DNA of 64,000 nt, from positions 80,454,643 through 80,518,642 of the forward strand of contig CM049307.1 in assembly GCA_026874595.1 (NCBI GenBank), read 5' to 3'. Origin of the DNA: Sipunculus nudus (taxonomy: Eukaryota > Annelida > Sipuncula > Golfingiida > Sipunculidae). Below, piece by piece: positions 57,978 to 64,000 of the stretch. The notes below the pieces were generated by a model. That model was not told the origin of the DNA. It ran no database searches and was given only the letters and a program-made list of their open reading frames with translations. A program made the position numbers and the translations under genes. Each line of letters begins with the position of its first letter. Positions within the stretch are counted from its first letter, which is position 1.

Positions 57978-59266
57978 CTGTAATAAAACAAGATTAAGAG
58001 TAATGGATGTATGTTTAAATCCTGATTATTAATTTATCTTTGATGTCGATTGCTATGTTATTCACCAGTGAAATGTTTTATAGAGAGATGTTTGAATGGC
58101 CATGCTGGTCCATTTCATGGAGATATAGAACATGAATACACAGAAAAAGTAAGGTCACCCCCGAATAAAATGTTTAATACAGTAGAACCTGTCGGAAAGC
58201 CCACCTGTCTAATAAGACCACTTGTGTAATAGACCACTTTTCGGCCAGTCCCACGGGTGGTCTGGTTTCACTACAAGAAATGTTCGTCGAACGGCCTCAT
58301 TAAAATTAGAACCTCTGTCGAACAATGGGGGAATCCCAGATATTTGCATATTAAAACGCCTCGCTCTGGTTTAAGCAGACATAGATTGGAATGCACCATG
58401 GCGAATACTTTGGGTGTGGGTAAATGTTGTAAATCACGAAGGAACATCCTAATTTACCGGATACAGTTATTAACCGGGATTAAAAACTACTATTTACGAA
58501 ACATCATTTAGGCCGAAGGGGGCGCTGTTTTGTATGCCTTTCGCTCATGAAGAAACGCAATTAAAATTAACCTGATGGACTCTGCCCTGCTTGCTGCTTC
58601 CTAAAGCCTATTCTTATCACTGACGCTTAGAGAACTTAGGGTCGCGTTTGTTTATTTATATTTTAGCAATTCATCTTATTATTTTTAATATATCTTTCGT
58701 TTAAATATTGTACTAATTTGCCAGTGTCTTCATTTCGAATTCCCTTATTCTAAATATGGTGTTTATATCCTGATCATTACAATGATAGCTGTTACATCCC
58801 TCGTTTATATTTTATATATGAATATTTTCTTATTTTTAACTAATATAATGACTATTTTCCTTGGATGTTTTTTTTGTGTTACGGTTATCAGTCTCACCTA
58901 AACAAAGAATACATAATATATTTTCTTTATCTCATATCCTTACTGTACACCACGTACAGCATTACAGTAATGATATTACGGAGAACAGTTTTTTTTAAAT
59001 ATAATTTTGAGATTATTAACATGTCGGAAAAAACTTCCCATTAATTTTATCTATGTTTACAATACATTACACATGACTTTGACATTGGCTCTACGTCCAA
59101 ACGGAATCTGCAGATACACAAGCAAGAATTATTAAGGACAAAGATACCGCACCAGTAAGCCTTGAGAAGTGCCAGCTATGTTTTTTACATTACATCATTG
59201 GTTTGGCAACATGGGTAATATTTAAAAAAAGTTATCTTGAATATATCGTTTCAACTCATCAAACTC

Positions 59267-59550
59267 AGGGGCGGATCCAGGAGTTTGGAAAGTGGAGGGT
59301 TCAACCCAGGAAGACTTAAAGAAAACACTATGGCACTCTGGTTCGGAAAGGAGGGGTTCCAGGTCGCAAAATTTGGTTTGACACCCGAAAAAAAGTTTTT
59401 TTTTGGCTTAAAAATTGGGGAGGAGGGGGGGGGGGGGGGGGCTATGGAGAAGCCACTGACACTGCGCAGAAACGGACTCAAAAGTCCCTTAGGATTTATG
59501 GGTTTTGAAAATCAAAACCTACCATGCATTGGGGTTTTAAATACACCATC
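59267..59550 (+). mobile_element. hAT-like MITE fragment
   Basis: Begins CAGGGGCGGATCCAGG, the common hAT-type terminal phrase. It contains a G-run at about 59421-59440. The other terminus was not found, probably lost at the TA run that follows (59554-59624). In FAM20 intron 1. Confidence 0.4.
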
Positions 59551-59553
59551 GGC

Positions 59554-59624
<71 letters not shown>
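59554..59624. repeat. (TA)n microsatellite
   Basis: TA run with one GTA interruption. Confidence 0.95.
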
Positions 59625-59626
<2 letters not shown>

Positions 59627-59984
59627 TGTAGTGACGAAGGTAATGCAGTCCATTCAAATACGTTGGATGAGAATTGTTTCATAGCGAATTATATAAACAT
59701 GGGTATTTTTGTTGTTAAGGACCTCACGGTATAAGTTATACTTTGAAAGCATGTGGATATGAGGTATAAACAGGTGTTTCTTTGAAATATGTAACACGTT
59801 TTGAGGTTAACGTTTGACAATCGAGACATGTAGCCCCGACCGTCCCACGGTGTCGAACTGGAAGAGGTTCTTTTTGTGCAGAAACGACCTCTAGTTGAAG
59901 AGTGACCCCCTATATGCATTAAATTAACTCAAAATATCTGAAACTAAGACACAAAAGGGACTGTAGGTGAACGTGGCTAGACTT

Positions 59985-60245
59985 GACCGTGTATCGCTCA
60001 CAAACGGGTGCGTCTTTTGGGGATGGCTCGGTCTTACGACCCAGCACCGGAGAAGATTACGCACCCGGGAATAGCAGGTGCGGTAGACTCCAGGCCTGGG
60101 TATGATCAGGGTACTAAATAATATCATAGAATGCTCTGTCACGTTGTCCCCAACTGAAATGAAACTCTTCAAGATATACACACTTAGATTAAGAATGAGA
60201 TAGGACAGCATTAAAAATGGAGGCGGCTAACTCCACCAAAAACAA
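59985..60245 (+). mobile_element. tRNA-derived SINE family C, 5'-truncated copy
   Basis: Matches the core and 3' end of the 50245-50680 SINE (CCGTGTATC.CTCAC, GGTGCGGTAGAC, ATGGAGGCGG...CTCCACC). It ends in an A-rich tail at 60240-60275. The tRNA head is missing. Confidence 0.75.
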
Positions 60246-61101
60246 TCTTTAAAAAATAAAATAAAAAAAACACTTGGCTCGACTCAACTCTAACCTTTCC
60301 TCTAATTTACACCAATACACCGTTTGACTAGGTTTGTCTAGTAGGTTTAGGGGATTTACCTCCCGCAAATATTGTGTCGCACTAGCGTTGGACTGTGTAA
60401 CTGCATTTCAAAATTTATCTTAGCAACTGAGTTAATCAGTTTTGAATTTCAATAAAAACAGAATTAGCAAGAAGGTAAATATTTTTATTCTGAAATCCAC
60501 GATATTCGTTTATTTCCTTTGAATACAGAATAAGTATAACGCTTACTTTTTTTAATATTCTCAAGATTCACTGAAGCTTGTATATTTAAACTATATTTAA
60601 ACTATGGAATAAATTGCAAACGTTTAGATATTATGTGAATATATGTCAAAATACAATTGTGGATCGCCGAAACAACAAGAATGACATTCCGATGAGACAG
60701 CAATTTAACCCCGCGAATATGACGTATACCTCATTATAGTACAACCCCTCTTATAATTTTAACCCCTCGCCCGGCATAGTACTCAGGGCAACTGGAGGTA
60801 CGTCACATCAGGTATTTTGTACACCGTTAAAGGATTTGCAGACGTCACACCACTAAAACATGGTAGCGTTGCACTTAAAATTTATATAAAAAAACAGGAA
60901 ATTTCATTTTAGTGATACATGTTTTCTCAAGGGTCACTTTCCGTTCGTTCTGTACAATCTGAGGGTGATACAATAAAAAAAGTATCCCACATTTTGTATT
61001 GCATATTAAGATTATTTTAAACTCCATAACAAATGCACGCCGTAGATGGAAAAAAAATGAATCTGTGCGCACGTGTGTTTGTATAAAAGAGAAAGAAGAG
61101 A

Positions 61102-61105
<4 letters not shown>

Positions 61106-61138
<33 letters not shown>

Positions 61139-61143
61139 CGTGT
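61106..61143. repeat. (GT)n microsatellite abutting FAM20 exon 1 donor
   Basis: GT run ending about 11 bp beyond the exon 1 boundary (61154), inside intron 1 on the gene strand. Seen as (CA)n in transcript orientation. Confidence 0.95.
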
Positions 61144-61153
61144 TGATATTTAC

Positions 61154-61725
61154 CCCTCAGATTCCTCGTATAGTGGTTGGTATTTAACCGGAGGACGGGG
61201 AGAGGGAGTCGCCAGCTTCATTTTATCAATCGCCATCCTCAGCAGCTCGACATCCTTCTTACGTTCACTTTCTGGCAGCTTAAACGGAAGCTTAACACCA
61301 GTCCAGTTCAACACATAATGCCTGGACTGCAAAACTTTGCTAACATCGTAAAGCTGTCTGCCTCGTCTGACGGACTGCGCACTTCTTGGCCGTTTCTCCG
61401 CCACTTCCAACTCCGAATCCTCCATTAAGGTCAAATTCAGTACTCTGCTTTTACGAAGTTTTTTAATAAGTTTCCAAGTGTATCGTAAGTTTTCTACACT
61501 GGTATTTTTTCCGGTTGCATTGCCGATTTCTTGCGTTATGAGTCTCACCAATGCGGCTCTTTCTTTATCATCAGGGCCTTCATTGTTTATTTGCTGCATT
61601 ATGGTCTCGTTATGTCGGAGATGTCGTGCATCTGGGTATTCGTATACAGGATATAATACTGATGTTCCGAAAATAAAGCATATTATGCCAATAAACAACA
61701 GAAGAACGCGCATGTAAAATTTCAT
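61154..61725 (-). CDS. FAM20C-like: FAM20C-like secreted kinase, exon 1 (whole gene 61725-50731)
   Basis: First of seven exons (61725-61154, 57977-57856, 56380-56302, 54450-54245, 52887-52597, 52105-52024, 51016-50731) that join in frame to 545 residues. FAM20 kinases phosphorylate secreted proteins in the Golgi lumen; FAM20C targets S-x-E motifs and controls biomineralisation in vertebrates. Exon 1 encodes a signal-anchor (RVLLLFIGIICFIFGTSVLY, residues 6-25) and a long stem with five N-glycosylation sequons (NETI, NATG, NTSV, NLTL, NWTG). The ATG is the first in the upstream 240 bp, in context GTAGCCATGA. Donor GG|GTAAAT. Length is between human FAM20A and FAM20C. The assignment to C rather than B is by sequence feel, not alignment. 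Confidence 0.92.
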
Positions 61726-61966
61726 GGCTACCGTTGATTATATTATCTATAAAAACAGACGAGCGTGATTTGGTATGCAGCAAATTGTTTCACTGACTTC
61801 GGTCGTGTGTCACGTGAGCACTGATTCAGTCCGTGAACTGTCGACAACCAGCTCTTATCCTGATTGGTCGTACAGGTAAGAGTTGGAAATGCTTTTTGGA
61901 TGAGCGCCCTAGCGTTGAGCAAAATGTCCTCTAATTGGACGTTCCCCAATGTCTTTCTCTTTTCTT
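61726..61966 (-). promoter_or_regulatory. FAM20-like gene 5' UTR and/or promoter
   Basis: On the minus strand this interval has two CCAAT boxes (complements at about 61863 and 61933) and an E box CACGTG (61811-61816), with no ATG before the gene's start. A pyrimidine-rich TTTCTTTCAG acceptor-like site ends at 61967, so a spliced 5' UTR exon is the alternative reading. Confidence 0.35.
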
Positions 61967-61969
61967 CTG

Positions 61970-64000
61970 AAAGAAAGATACAAATACATGTATATATATT
62001 TAGCAGTGACCCATGGGTCATGACCCTGAGTTGATCAGCACGACATTATGGCCTATTATTTACAAGTATTAGTCCATTTTGTAAGAACGTTATTGCTTAT
62101 TTTGTTCAAACTTTGCAAGACTACAGCAATATTGTCTACTTGTGGCATATTGACTAATAATCCATGAAAATTATACATAAAATAAAAAAGACATGATGGG
62201 TATATGACAGAACCATAAAGTAAGCGATAAAAAGGAAGGTTTATGCTTTATAATTGGTGTCATACAGTGGATAACTATCGGGCCAACATGCAAATGTCAA
62301 GGCGATCAATGCGAGAATTATTGAGGTACCGGCGCTTCTGTTTGCATTTATACAACATATAAAAATCTATTTTTGAACTGTGTACATTCATAACTGCTGG
62401 TATTTGTGAAGAAATCGTTTCATAGATTGTATGAATATAGGTCTGAAATGAGTCTTGTTGACTTTTAACGGTTCCAGAGGCTAAGCGTGTAAAAGGAATT
62501 CAAAGATGGCCGCCTGATTTCGATATATGATTCGTATCAGTCTTTGAAGAAATCATTACTAAGTCCTTTGCAAGATTGTCTGATTATATTCACTTTAACG
62601 GTTCCTGGGCCAAAGATGGCCGAATGGTGGCCAATTCCGAATTCCTTAAAAGTTTGAAATCGACAGCAAAAATCCTCTTATATAGACCAAACTTTAAAAA
62701 AAATCTCGAGAACTGCAGCTCAGACGAAAGGATTTCCTAAGTGGCTGTCTGACATATTGGATTTGTTATCACATCCATTCATAGTATAAAGAGGACATGC
62801 TAATGTAAAGGATGTCAGGCCAATTCTTTTGACCATCACCATGCTGGGGGGGGGGGGGGGCAAAGATTATAAGGAATAAATTCAGATGGAATCACTAATA
62901 TAGAAACTGGGACGTCCAGGAAAAGAAGTCAATTATTGTAATACCATCAATAAACGGCAAACAGTTCCCTTAATCTTATAATCAGGCAGCGTTACTCTGT
63001 AATGCCCTGAATGCTTGATGGGAGCGTTAATTTATACAAACATACAGGGGGAAACAGTTTGTTTTTCTTATGTACCAACTGCCGTCTTTTCAGTGTGTGA
63101 GCTGATAAAGAAAGGTGTTCATAATTCTCCCCTGTCACTCAGAGCCAAAACCAGTGAGATAAACTGGACTGTAATGGCATATACAAAGAAAATATATATG
63201 GTGGGTTTATGTGGAATTTAAAAGCATTCGATCAAATAAATGGAGTTATTTTGTGAACATCGCTGATCTATGACCTTGACCTAGGCCAACAAAAAGTCGA
63301 CTGGATTCCTCCTAGAGCGATGAATCTAATCACTTCTAGAAGTGGATATCACCTGAAAACCAATATATGAATAACTCTGCCCTGCAGCCTTTGACCTCCT
63401 GTACCCAAATTCGAATTGGTATTTCATCAAGAACACCCCATAAATGTGACGTTTAAAATCAATCAATGTCTTATTCTACGTACAAACCTGGGGACAATCA
63501 CTGAGTACGGGCAAAGCGAAATATCCCGAAAGGTTCTCCTTTTATTTCTTATTTAAAATTTGTGAGTTAATTCTTAATTCATTTTCTACCATTTATTGAA
63601 TACATATAAGCGGATATTTAAGGATTTCATTATAAACTGATATTATTGTGGTATGTCTAAACATAAAGGACCCGCGTAAGAATACGTGCGCATCCTACCC
63701 GAGAGTGGATATTTAAACTTATTTCTTAAACTGATATTTGAACTGTAAACCCTAGGTCATACAAACATTAGCCGTTTTCCAATTATCGCTCTGTTGTGGC
63801 TCTGAGGCGGATGGCGGGGTTTGGGGGGAAGGTCATTGTGTCAAGTGATACCAGATCTGCACGTACAAAGAACATGCATAAAAAGACGTTCTTCCTATGA
63901 CTTAGTGGAAATAATGCAATGACCATACGTCCTGTGAGAATTATTGGTTTATGTCACAGGGAGGTAAGGCACTGTATAACTGTGTATTATAGAGGGTCAA
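61970..64000. other. No gene seen
   Basis: A 130-bp degenerate tandem pair (ACTTT.AACGGTTCC...CAAAGATGGCCG near 62461 and 62591) and an 18-base G-run at about 62844-62861 are the only structures noticed. Open frames are short and unremarkable. Confidence 0.5.

Overview
This is a eukaryotic genomic window. It is intron-rich, AT-rich and full of TA/GA/GT microsatellites, MITEs, tRNA-derived SINEs and one long LTR retrotransposon. A secreted-kinase gene of the FAM20 family, a Ly6/uPAR three-finger gene and a sigma-class-like glutathione S-transferase (GST) locus, together with the repeat style, point to a marine invertebrate. A bivalve mollusc is my best guess, but no ribosomal or mitochondrial marker is present to prove it.

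Layout. From 1 to about 12.4 kb there is no recognisable gene, only dispersed and tandem repeats. A three-exon Ly6/uPAR-type gene runs on + from 12887 to 26890. Its first intron holds a complete, young Ty3/gypsy LTR retrotransposon in antisense orientation (13270-24114): two 1017-bp LTRs, a tRNA-Lys primer site, a polypurine tract, gag, and pol with protease, RT, RNase H and integrase. The last Ly6 exon and its 3' flank lie in a 2.17-kb tandem duplication (26338-28507 and 28510-30679), and the second exon copy is frameshifted. From 30.7 to 36.6 kb there are only repeats. A sigma-class-like GST locus on + (37021-42980, preceded by a CRE/CRE/TATA promoter) has three recognisable exons, each with single-base indels, and its 3' half is not seen. 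From 43 to 50.2 kb there is a probable solo LTR, a MITE and two weak unassigned coding candidates. A complete seven-exon FAM20C-like kinase gene on - spans 61725 to 50731. A full-length SINE with a 14-bp target duplication sits just after its stop codon.

Most notable is the gag-pol junction of the retrotransposon. Gag ends a few bases after a T TTA AAC heptamer, pol continues in the -1 frame, and a textbook H-type pseudoknot (8-bp and 6-bp stems) can be drawn 9 nt downstream. The Gag itself looks like the PNMA type: an RRM-like N-terminus, a capsid region and a CCHC knuckle. One in-frame TAG inside the integrase zinc-binding domain is the only obvious lesion in this copy.

Splice sites and reading frames were worked out by hand. 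Frame continuity across all seven FAM20 exons and all three Ly6 exons argues that the local sequence is accurate, so the GST indels are more likely biological than sequencing errors.
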